DNA of 19,545 nucleotides from assembly GCA_027013765.1 (NCBI GenBank), contig JALWGG010000287.1, forward strand, positions 1 to 19,545, written 5' to 3'. Origin of the DNA: Acidilobaceae archaeon (lineage in GTDB: Archaea; Thermoproteota; Thermoprotei_A; Sulfolobales; Acidilobaceae). Below are positions 6,846 through 13,112 of this stretch, in pieces (positions within the stretch are counted from its first letter, which is position 1; each line of letters starts with the position of its first letter). The position numbers were made by a program, and so were the translations under genes. The notes under the pieces were generated by a model. That model did no database searches, was not told where the DNA came from, and saw only the letters and a list, made by a program, of their open reading frames with translations.

Positions 6846-7782
6846 GCTGGATAACCATCTCTATAAACTCCTTCAATGTATAGGCTCTTAAGCCTTCTCC
6901 CTCAAGCTTCTTAGCCGTAACACTATCCTCTACAACAACCACAGGCTCTGCATCCGCCACGTCACACAGCCTCTCCAGGTATGAGGCCTTCTCTATAACC
7001 CTAGACTCGCTCTCCCTCCTATGCCTAACCGTTATCATGATCCTGTGCTCCCCCTCTATGGAGCCGCCTAGGTCGCTTACTGTACGCTTTGCATGGTAAA
7101 CCTCATATCCTAGCCTGACGAGCCTCTCCGCTATATCCCTCTCCAGGCTGGTGTCATAGTCTGGAGGCTTCCTCTGGACCTTCACGGGGTTTGTCAGCTC
7201 TATGGGCTTCAGGATCTCTTCCCCGAGGACCTCTACAAGCTTCTCCCCCTTCTCTATGCTGGGCTCCATGCCGCCCCTCTCATACTCATATATGGCCCTC
7301 CTACTAGTGCCTAGGATGAGTGCCAGGTCCCCCAGGCTGTACCCGAGCTCCAGCCTCCTCATCCTAACCTTCTCCGGGTCTATCCTAACCTTGAATATGT
7401 CCTTAGACTGGTATATCACAGGCTTCTCCCTGTCATTTAGATAGTCCTCAAGTGTACCCATGGTGACTACCCTCACGCCATGCTTCTCATAGATCACGCC
7501 GTCGACAAGCCCAACGTTACCCTGCCTCTCAGCTACTATCAGTGCAGGAACGTTTAATGTGGAGGCGATCATGGCAAGCTCCGAGGCCTCCTTCTTACTG
7601 ATCAAGTCGAGATCCTCTATGACCTTCAATAGCATGACTACCCCGTTTCTAAACTTGACTGCAAGGTCTAGGCTCCTCTTCTCTAGACTATGCGGGTATT
7701 CAAGCACCGCTACTTCACTGGCATGCCTATATATCATTGAAAGTACCTTGTAGAAGTACTCTCTAAGCTTGATGTCACTCAT
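6829..7782 (-). CDS. archaeal HTH-type transcriptional regulator (cro/C1 family, 317 residues)
   Basis: The protein has an N-terminal α/β region resembling restriction-endonuclease-like folds (VAVLEYPHSLEKRSLDLAVK, then VPALIVAERQG). A clear cro/C1-type helix-turn-helix follows at about residues 137-187 (KVRMRRLELGYSLGDLALILG, TSRRAIYEYERGGMEPSIEK). A second α/β region (about 215-317) contains EVYHAKRTVSDLGGSI and VRHRRES. This arrangement fits a broadly conserved archaeal group annotated only as putative HTH regulators, whose targets are unknown. The start is ATG with GGTG eight bases upstream. The gene leads the unit with the THEP1-like NTPase and trm1. Confidence 0.8.
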   Translation of the reverse strand: MSDIKLREYFYKVLSMIYRHASEVAVLEYPHSLEKRSLDLAVKFRNGVVMLLKVIEDLDLISKKEASELAMIASTLNVPALIVAERQGNVGLVDGVIYEKHGVRVVTMGTLEDYLNDREKPVIYQSKDIFKVRIDPEKVRMRRLELGYSLGDLALILGTSRRAIYEYERGGMEPSIEKGEKLVEVLGEEILKPIELTNPVKVQRKPPDYDTSLERDIAERLVRLGYEVYHAKRTVSDLGGSIEGEHRIMITVRHRRESESRVIEKASYLERLCDVADAEPVVVVEDSVTAKKLEGEGLRAYTLKEFIEMVIQRGRSE

Positions 7783-7849
7783 CTATAGACACCGCTCCAC
7801 GTCATCACTTATCTCCAAATGGATACCGTTAATAGTGGTTTAAGGTAGG

Positions 7850-7861
7850 GTTTATATAAAT
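7850..7861 (-). promoter_or_regulatory. TATA-like box of the regulator-NTPase-trm1 unit
   Basis: gtttatataaat is an A/T-rich near-palindrome, about 73 nt upstream of the start at 7782, which would leave a leader of roughly 45 nt. It lies between the stop of the Cys-containing regulator gene and this unit, so the unit can be transcribed independently. Confidence 0.4.
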
Positions 7862-7878
7862 TAGCTAGCCTAATTATG

Positions 7879-8286
7879 CTAGCCGCCATTGTGGCCGTTC
7901 CCATACATGGTAGCAGGGCACCCTACCTCAAGGGCTATCTCATTCACCCTACTACAAACCAGGCATATAGCCCTCTGGTAGTCCCTGTAAGCGCCCTTAT
8001 CCTCCCTCCTATTGATCTCTAGAAGCATTACTGCTGATCTCTTCACAAGCTGCTTAAGCTCGGGGTCCTCCATGATCCTGTCAACATACTTGTCGCCCCT
8101 CCTCTTTTCAAGATAGTTGGTTATTGCCGCCGGGGTCGTCCTCAGGATCTTCGCTGCAGAGTACCTGGATAGGTTGAAATCCTCGACTAGAACCCTAGCT
8201 ATCGAGGCCCGTATAGAGGGTATCACGGTCTTGGCTGCATGCTCGCATGGCAGTAGTATCCCTTGACTGTGTCTTGCCAATATCAT
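7879..8286 (-). CDS. HTH transcriptional regulator with four cysteines (COG2522-like)
   Basis: The 135-residue protein begins with LLPCEHAAKTVIPSIRASIARVL (residues 11-33), followed by a cro/C1-like helix-turn-helix (about 38-64: LSRYSAAKILRTTPAAITNYLEKRRG). This is the pattern of a predicted archaeal regulator group, where LPCE is followed by an HTH ending in KRG. The C-terminal part has C108 and C111 (CLVC) and C123. Together with C14 these four cysteines could bind a metal or Fe-S cluster, or sense redox state. That function is inferred from the residues alone. The ATG at 8286 is divergent from a disulfide oxidoreductase gene, and a palindrome lies between them. Confidence 0.7.
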   Translation of the reverse strand: MILARHSQGILLPCEHAAKTVIPSIRASIARVLVEDFNLSRYSAAKILRTTPAAITNYLEKRRGDKYVDRIMEDPELKQLVKRSAVMLLEINRREDKGAYRDYQRAICLVCSRVNEIALEVGCPATMYGNGHNGG

Positions 8287-8305
8287 GCACCGCCTAGTAG
8301 ATTGG

Positions 8306-8332
8306 TATTAATGGTTAACTGTTAAATTAATA
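8306..8332. promoter_or_regulatory. candidate operator: AT-rich inverted repeat between divergent genes
   Basis: TATTAAT at 8306-8312 and its exact complement ATTAATA at 8326-8332 are 20 bp apart centre to centre, about two helical turns, with GTTAAC in between at 8314-8319. The element covers the likely promoter of the Cys-containing regulator gene and lies directly upstream of the TATA-like box of the disulfide oxidoreductase gene. An autoregulatory operator is the natural inference. Confidence 0.4.
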
Positions 8333-8344
8333 ACTCTATACAAT

Positions 8345-8354
8345 CTTTAAAAAG
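8345..8354 (+). promoter_or_regulatory. TATA-like box of the protein disulfide oxidoreductase gene
   Basis: ctttaaaaag lies about 45 nt before the ATG at 8394. It predicts a leader of about 20 nt, which contains the AGGTGGG ribosome binding site next to the start. Confidence 0.5.
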
Positions 8355-8393
8355 CCCTGGACCGTTCGAATATGTCAAAGTGGTGTAGGTGGG

Positions 8394-9128
8394 ATGGCTG
8401 GATTTTACAGCCTGGAGCTGACGCCGGACTTCATGGAGGAGCTAAAGGAGACTCTAGCAGAGATGGTTGACCCAGTGGAGATAGACGTGTTCATAGGACC
8501 CAACTGCAGCACCTGCGACGATACAGTGAAGCTGATGAAGGCGATAGAAGAGGCCAGCCCAGTCAGGGGCGGGAAGAGGCTGATCCAGCTCAGGATACAT
8601 GATAAGAGTAATCCAGGGGACCAGGAGGCATTCAAGAGGCAGAACATAGAGAGGGTGCCCAGCGTCACCCTCCTGGAGGGCTACATCAGGTACACCGGCA
8701 TACCAGCCGGGGAGGAGATTAGGGGGCTTATAGAGACTATAATGAGGATAAGCGAGGGAGACTCGGGCCTGGAGGACTCGACCAAGGAGGCTATTACCGA
8801 TATAAAGGGCAGGGTGTATATAGAGACTATAGTAACACCGTCATGCCCCTACTGCCCCTACGCTGTGCTACTGGCTAACATGTTTGCGTATGAGGCGTAT
8901 AAGCAGGGTGTAAAGAACATAATATCAGATACTGTAGAGGCCTATGAGAACCCGGATATAGCGGATAAGTATGGTGTGATGAGCGTCCCCGCAATAGCCC
9001 TCAACGGCAGGATGAGCTTCGTCGGCGTCCCCTATGAGGAGGACTTCCTGGACTATATCAAGGCCGCTGCCGAGGGCAGGCTACACGAGATAGCCCCAAT
9101 AGACATGGGAGACGCTACCGGGCTCTAA
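8394..9128 (+). CDS. pdo: protein disulfide oxidoreductase (PDO), two thioredoxin folds
   Basis: PDO forms and reshuffles disulfide bonds in cytosolic proteins of hyperthermophiles. The 244-residue protein consists of two thioredoxin folds. The N-terminal one has CSTC at residues 38-41 and its cis-proline in RVPSVT (about 89). The C-terminal one has CPYC at 151-154 and its cis-proline in SVPAIA (about 199). Both redox pairs are intact. The N-terminal CSTC is slightly unusual but keeps the CxxC spacing. There is no signal peptide, consistent with a cytosolic role. The ATG is supported by AGGTGGG directly upstream. It is divergent from a cysteine-containing regulator, which makes redox control plausible. 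Confidence 0.92.
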   Translation: MAGFYSLELTPDFMEELKETLAEMVDPVEIDVFIGPNCSTCDDTVKLMKAIEEASPVRGGKRLIQLRIHDKSNPGDQEAFKRQNIERVPSVTLLEGYIRYTGIPAGEEIRGLIETIMRISEGDSGLEDSTKEAITDIKGRVYIETIVTPSCPYCPYAVLLANMFAYEAYKQGVKNIISDTVEAYENPDIADKYGVMSVPAIALNGRMSFVGVPYEEDFLDYIKAAAEGRLHEIAPIDMGDATGL

Positions 9129-9185
9129 CACCAACCCATATTAAACCCGCCTAGAAATAATACTAAACATGGCCAGGGCATAGAG

Positions 9186-9228
9186 GGCCGCCGACTCCCG
9201 TGGGTCACACGGGCTGTGTGAGGCGGCC
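9186..9228. repeat. nested GC-rich inverted repeat at a convergent gene junction
   Basis: GGCCGCC (9186-9192) and GGCGGCC (9222-9228) form a 7-bp outer stem. Inside, CCCGTG (9197-9202) pairs with CACGGG (9208-9213). An alternative inner hairpin pairs CACAC (9206-9210) with GTGTG (9216-9220) and excludes the first. The element contains the stop codon of the leftward 401-residue gene and lies about 57 nt after the PDO stop. It may be a bidirectional terminator-like structure. No T-run follows. Confidence 0.4.
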
Positions 9229-10410
9229 AGGTCCCCCTTTCCTAAGCCTAAGCCTGCCAAGGATGCTTGTATCGATTTCTACAACTAGCAGGCCTATAAA
9301 GCCCCGGGGCATTGGCAGCCTTACAAGCCCATCCCTAGTATAGACGTCCTGCCTCCCCAACGGTGTATGTACCTCCGCCCTCTTCACGGGGAACCTTACG
9401 CGCACCTCAAATATCCCATCAACCAATGACGGGTTCTGGACAAGTATGCTAATCCTATTGTCGCACAAGTCGACGAGGACCGGGGCCCCTGGGCCAGAGC
9501 GTATGTGCCCAATCCCACTACCTGGAACAGGCCCCCTGGCGGGCTCCATGGCCTGCTCTATAAGGGCCCTATACGCTATCGATTCGCCGCCCAGGGTTAC
9601 TGTGAGGATCCCGCTAGCCTCAACCTCTATGCGCCCAGGCCTCATGGAGGCCTTAACACCGGAGGGGCTTGATATGCCGAGTGCAGGCCCTCCTCCACGT
9701 ATGACGAGTGACAGTGCCTGTAGTTCGAGCCTGTCACCCCTCCTAACCCTATCGACCATCCTATAGTGGAGCGGGTATAGCATGTAGACTTCATAGTCAT
9801 AGGAGCCCGGCTCTAGGACCAATCCGTCTCCCCGGGTCAGTAGTGTGGCTGCGGTACCCGTTACACCCCCAACGCCCCAGGGGCCTGTGATGGCGTTAAG
9901 CTGGCCGTAACTGTATAATACACCCTCAATACCTAGCCTGGCCCTGCCCAGGCTAAGCCTTGAATGAGGCCCTCTCCTAGGAGCCCTTACACAGGGCTCT
10001 GGTAGCCATGCCTGTAAGGGTTCAGCCCTGACCAAGCCTATACTGGCACCCTCAATGCTGATGCATGACTGCGCAGGCTTGTTGATAAAAGGCGTATAAG
10101 GGGTCCATCCAAGCGGGTTTACAAAGGAGTCGGTAGCCTGCACCCCTCTAAGGGGACACCTAACAGGGTTGAAGACTGCAAAGTCGGCGGTGATGCTATG
10201 TAGAGGCTCCAGGGGCTCCTCTGAGTACAGTCCCCCCTCATTAACCACTACCTTATAGAGGCCGCAGCACTCCCAGTCCAGCCCCGGCAGGTCATCCACA
10301 GTAACCCTATCGACCCCAGACTCCATGAGTAGTGCCTGGATCCCGGGGACCCTGAGGGGGTCTATGGCGAGCCTCCTCCAGTCGGGGACACCCCTACCCC
10401 AGGAAACCAT
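9205..10410 (-). CDS. unrecognised β-strand-rich protein (401 residues)
   Basis: I do not recognise a family. The protein is rich in short β-type segments, Gly and Pro, with few long helices. It has no signal peptide or membrane segment, and several scattered cysteines including an adjacent pair (ECCG) near residue 48. The last 120 residues (ISILVQNPSLVDGIFEVRVRF, then VRLPMPRGFIGLLVVEID) look like a β-sandwich of the kind that ends many glycoside hydrolases, but this resemblance is weak. ATG at 10410 is chosen because GGAGGG lies 7 nt upstream. A TTG at 10434 would add eight residues but lacks such a site. It overlaps the 112-residue gene by 17 nt, so the two are probably translated together. 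Confidence 0.75.
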   Translation of the reverse strand: MVSWGRGVPDWRRLAIDPLRVPGIQALLMESGVDRVTVDDLPGLDWECCGLYKVVVNEGGLYSEEPLEPLHSITADFAVFNPVRCPLRGVQATDSFVNPLGWTPYTPFINKPAQSCISIEGASIGLVRAEPLQAWLPEPCVRAPRRGPHSRLSLGRARLGIEGVLYSYGQLNAITGPWGVGGVTGTAATLLTRGDGLVLEPGSYDYEVYMLYPLHYRMVDRVRRGDRLELQALSLVIRGGGPALGISSPSGVKASMRPGRIEVEASGILTVTLGGESIAYRALIEQAMEPARGPVPGSGIGHIRSGPGAPVLVDLCDNRISILVQNPSLVDGIFEVRVRFPVKRAEVHTPLGRQDVYTRDGLVRLPMPRGFIGLLVVEIDTSILGRLRLRKGGPGRLTQPV

Positions 10411-10732
10411 TAAGGACCCTCCTAACCTCAGCAATATCGCTGCACCGGAATACGGCTAGCAGCCTCTCCTCCTCATGGTCCACTGATGCGCCTAGACCCT
10501 CAAGGTCCCTTGCAAGCCTGCTGGAGGCCCTGGAGCCCCTGGCTATAACGGTTATTCTATAGCCATCGGGCCCCCCCGAAACAGTTATCCTCAGCAAGCC
10601 ATCGCTACTCACAGCAACAAGCCTTGCCTCATCAACCAGGGACCCGGTTAGGGAGACATACCTTGCATTACCACTCTGCACGTTGAACCCGCGCCTCTCC
10701 AAGTAGCTGCTGACCCCTTCAAACACCGCCAT
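10394..10732 (-). CDS. unrecognised small α/β protein (112 residues)
   Basis: No family is recognised. The sequence alternates amphipathic helices with β-strands (VSSYLERRGFNV, RYVSLTGSL, ARLVAVSSDGLLRITVSGG, YRITVIARG, RLARDLEGLGASVDHEEERLLAVFR, IAEVRRVLNGFLG), compatible with a small ferredoxin-like or similar α/β fold. ATG at 10732 has GGTGG a few bases upstream. The stop lies 17 nt inside the 401-residue gene downstream, and a TATA-like ctaataatc is about 35 nt upstream. The coupling suggests that the two proteins act together. Function is unknown. Confidence 0.65.
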   Translation of the reverse strand: MAVFEGVSSYLERRGFNVQSGNARYVSLTGSLVDEARLVAVSSDGLLRITVSGGPDGYRITVIARGSRASSRLARDLEGLGASVDHEEERLLAVFRCSDIAEVRRVLNGFLG

Positions 10733-10778
10733 GCACCACCACGTGTATCAGTTAGGTCTGGAGATTATTAGAGGTGTA

Positions 10779-10860
10779 AGCTGGCGCGTCGGATCGCGGT
10801 AATCAATTCATCCCCCCGGAAGGGGTCCCATGGGGGCAAGTGGCTTCATCCGCGCCAGCT
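10779..10860. repeat. 82-nt intergenic element with perfect 10-bp inverted repeat
   Basis: AGCTGGCGCG at 10779-10788 and CGCGCCAGCT at 10851-10860 are exact complements and enclose 62 nt. The interior has C- and G-runs (10812-10817, 10822-10825, 10832-10836) that can form alternative small hairpins. Read leftward, GGATGAA occurs twice, once at the 5' helix end and once internally. The element lies between the GPN-loop gene and the 112-residue gene. A small RNA is possible, but neither a C/D nor an H/ACA fold fits cleanly. Confidence 0.45.
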
Positions 10861-10900
10861 ATAATAATTGGCTTGTGCTCTATTCACTGTTACCGCCTGG

Positions 10901-11696
10901 CTAGGCGTTGATCGTGTCATAGAACCTGTAATCGTCCCCGGCGGCTAGTATCTGCTGTAGCTTGGCGTAGAGTGTGGCTAGCGAGTCTGGGTCTTTAACG
11001 CTTACGGTGAATACGTCTCCTAGGAATCCAGCGTTGTAGAGCGCGTCTGAGAGGTAGTGGGAGAGTTTTAAGGTCTCCGGGGAGCCTTGCATCCCTGTCT
11101 AGGAGTCCGGTTAGGAACCCATCCTCATTTATCCTATCTATGATCTCATAGACATCGCTAGCCAGTAAGTCGGCCCTGCTTATCACATTAACCTGGGGCT
11201 TCTTGAGGCGCACGGCCACGCTTGAGGCTAGGGTGAATATGGAGATCATGCTGGCTGGGTTATCCATGAATATTGCATCAGCCAGGAATACTGTTGCAAC
11301 CGGGTTATCAATGACTAGGCTGTCGAGCACCAGGGGGCCCCCGATCCTGTATGCGAATAATTCTAGCTGGCCCGGCGTATCTATTATTACGTAGTCCGCC
11401 TCAAGCCCCTCAATACGCTTCCTGATATCCGAGACGTAGTTGATCAGGCTATCGACGGCCACAACCAGAGCCCCATTAGGGCCTAGGCCCTCCTTCTTCA
11501 TCAACTCCTCGGCGGTAACATAGTCCCTGACATCCACCTCGGGTTCATATGGGAGGACCTCCACCGCCGGGTCAAAGTTCACCTTGGCAACCGAGACGCC
11601 GAAGCCCTCCATATGGCTTGCGAGCTCCCCCGTCAGAGTAGACTTCCCTGACCCGGCAGGCCCCACCAGTATTATGAACCGCACCCCGACCCCCAT
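10901..11696 (-). CDS. GPN-loop GTPase, interrupted by a frameshift near 11080-11096
   Basis: GPN-loop GTPases help assemble RNA polymerase in eukaryotes and are conserved in archaea. Frame one (11696 to 10995) encodes Walker A GPAGSGKST at residues 12-20, the diagnostic GPN at 72-74, the G3 motif DTPGQLE at 106-112 and NVISRADLL at 170-178. After about residue 201 this frame turns into a basic, non-family tail. The family-like C-terminus (MQGSPETLKLSHYL, FTVSVKDPDSLATLYAKLQQILAAGDDY) is in the +1 frame, ending at 10901. Joining the frames gives about 264 residues, close to the usual 250. The switch lies in AGGG (11096-11093) or CCCC (11082-11079). A sequencing or assembly error, a real mutation or programmed +1 shifting could each explain it. 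The start is ATG, about 30 nt from a TATA-like box. Confidence 0.8.
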
Positions 11697-11720
11697 GAGT
11701 GTTTGGGCATCCAGGAGGCC

Positions 11721-11730
11721 CTATAAATTG
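11721..11730 (-). promoter_or_regulatory. TATA-like box of the GPN-loop GTPase gene
   Basis: Read leftward, caatttatag lies about 30 nt before the ATG at 11696, the spacing expected for a leaderless or nearly leaderless transcript. A large hairpin (11750-11818) sits immediately upstream of it. Confidence 0.5.
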
Positions 11731-11749
11731 GGCTTGATTAGGAGGCCGG

Positions 11750-11818
11750 GAGTGACCCGCCCCGTGTACATTTAGCCCCGTGACTCGGGGTCGATTCACA
11801 CGGGACCGGGGTTCACTC
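11750..11818. repeat. 69-nt three-tier GC-rich hairpin
   Basis: Three nested stems can be traced. GAGTGACCC (11750-11758) pairs with GGG-T-TCACTC (11809-11818), with one bulged T. CCCGTGT (11761-11767) pairs with ACACGGG (11798-11804). CCCCG (11776-11780) pairs with CGGGG (11786-11790) around a TGACT loop. That is 21 base pairs, with internal loops of 8 and 7 nt between the upper stems. The element lies between the DUF167 stop and the GPN-loop promoter. No tRNA fold, T-run or standard sRNA boxes were found in it. Confidence 0.55.
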
Positions 11819-11857
11819 TACCCTGTATAGTAGGTTCTGTGGCTTATTAATTCTATG

Positions 11858-12175
11858 CTATGAGTCGCTGCATAGCTTTGAGGCAAGACACTCTTGATCG
11901 CAGTTCTTGACCTCAACCAGCTTCCGCCTGCTCCTGGCTCCGCTTACTATTGCTGCCTTGATCCCATACCTCTTCTTTAGCATCTCCAGCAACGCCTCAT
12001 TAGCCTTCCCACCAGTGGGCGGGGGCCTTACATAGGCGTTAATCCCGTCAGGCTCTACACTGACATACTCCCTCCTACTATTCGGGTGTACTAGGATCTC
12101 GACGACGACACTGGATCCCCTCCTAGTCATGCTTGATTCTATAATCGACCTGCAGTCAAACTGATCCATATCCAT
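11858..12175 (-). CDS. DUF167 (UPF0235, YggU-like) protein
   Basis: This small α/β family has no established function. The 105-residue protein shows the family core: VVVEILVHPNSRRE near the start, AYVRPPPTGGKANEALLEML at about 48-66, and VSGARSRRKLVEV at about 77-89. The C-terminal extension holds three cysteines (in NCDQECLASKLC), which is not typical of the family core. ATG at 12175 is preferred because GAGGGTGG precedes it by 8 nt. GTG at 12187 would lie within that site, and ATG at 12169 is a second alternative. It overlaps the end of the prephenate dehydratase gene by 20 nt and is probably cotranslated with it. Confidence 0.8.
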   Translation of the reverse strand: MDMDQFDCRSIIESSMTRRGSSVVVEILVHPNSRREYVSVEPDGINAYVRPPPTGGKANEALLEMLKKRYGIKAAIVSGARSRRKLVEVKNCDQECLASKLCSDS

Positions 12176-12998
12176 CCCCCGTGCCACCCTCGCCCAGGTC
12201 CCGGTTTAACTCGATTACCGGATACGTGCCTAGGAGGGTGAGGAATAGCGACCTCCTCCTAGCCTCCCTCAGCGCCCTCTCAACGCGCTTATCCATCCTG
12301 GACCCGTCTACCTCTATGTAGAATAGGTACCTCCACTCGCCGGAGCCCAGGGGCATCGAGTATATCATTGTTAGGTTGAGGTCCTCGCGGGCGAACGGTT
12401 CCAGGAACCTGTAGAGGCTACCCGGGGTGTCTTTCAGGACGGCTATAATCATGGTCCTGCCATTACTGCTTGGATTATCCTTCCAGCCGAGTACTATGAA
12501 CTTTGTATAATTGCTCCGAGGAGACACGTTATCAGCGATAACCTCCAGTCCATACTTCAATGCAGCCTCCCTGCTGCAGAGGCATATACCACCCTCCCTG
12601 GAGGCTAGCATAGCTGCCTCGCTGGTGCTCGACACCGTGGATACCTTGTACCCCTCAAGCCCTTCAACCCACTCCCAAGCCTCTGAAAGCGCGTGGCTGT
12701 GCCCGTAGATAACCCTCTCATCACCCCCGCGAGCGGCTACAAGCTCAATCCTATAGATGGCCGCCAGCCCGACCTTGAGGAGGGTCCTAGACAGGTTCAT
12801 GAGGGTCTCCGTGACGGGCCCACCAATACTATTCTCTATAGGGACCACTGCAAGGTCTGCCGAGCCTGCCTCGACGAGCCTGATAGCGGCTGTAATGCTG
12901 GGCTGCGGGACCCCCACGGCTTCCGGGTATAAGGTCCTCGCTATTATGCTTGAGAAGCTCCCCTCGGGGCCTAGGTATGAGACCCGAACAATAACCAT
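12156..12998 (-). CDS. pheA: prephenate dehydratase with C-terminal ACT domain
   Basis: The enzyme converts prephenate to phenylpyruvate in phenylalanine synthesis. The 280-residue protein has YLGPEGSFS at residues 8-16, VPIENSIGGPVTETL at 52-66, an HSHAL segment near 100, and NYTKF at 163-167, where the family usually has T-R-F. The ACT domain starts near 182 (RTMIIAVLKDTPGSLYRFLEPF). In it the phenylalanine-binding motif usually written ESRP reads YSMP (213-216), and GALV reads GSLY (193-196). Length and architecture are normal. These changes suggest altered feedback control, but that is inference. ATG at 12998 has GGAGGT two bases upstream. A TATA-like tttatat near 13015-13025 would give an almost leaderless transcript. 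Confidence 0.88.
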   Translation of the reverse strand: MVIVRVSYLGPEGSFSSIIARTLYPEAVGVPQPSITAAIRLVEAGSADLAVVPIENSIGGPVTETLMNLSRTLLKVGLAAIYRIELVAARGGDERVIYGHSHALSEAWEWVEGLEGYKVSTVSSTSEAAMLASREGGICLCSREAALKYGLEVIADNVSPRSNYTKFIVLGWKDNPSSNGRTMIIAVLKDTPGSLYRFLEPFAREDLNLTMIYSMPLGSGEWRYLFYIEVDGSRMDKRVERALREARRRSLFLTLLGTYPVIELNRDLGEGGTGDGYGSV

Positions 12999-13061
12999 CA
13001 ACCTCCGGTGATGCCTGATATAAACTACATTCTAAAAACCCTTTCCCCGGCGCGCCTACAG

Positions 13062-13069
13062 CTTATATG
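13062..13069 (+). promoter_or_regulatory. TATA-like box of rfcS
   Basis: cttatatg lies about 47 nt before the TTG start at 13113. It predicts a leader of about 20 nt containing GGTG at 13103-13106 as ribosome binding site. Confidence 0.45.
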
Positions 13070-13112
13070 GTTATAGATGCTGGAGCACTAATATAGTGAG
13101 CCGGTGTAACGC

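Noticed and set aside
10995..11091. Basic C-terminal tail of the GPN-loop GTPase as read in frame one
   Set aside because: It is unlike the family, while the +1 frame gives a family-like C-terminus of the right length, so this tail is most likely not part of the functional protein.
11750..11835. tRNA-like pieces: a 7-nt loop reading GTGACTC on a CCCC/GGGG stem, and a GGTTCACTC stretch resembling a T-arm
   Set aside because: No acceptor stem or D-arm can be built on either strand, base 37 would be T, and the spacing between arms is wrong. The bases are better explained by the three-tier hairpin.
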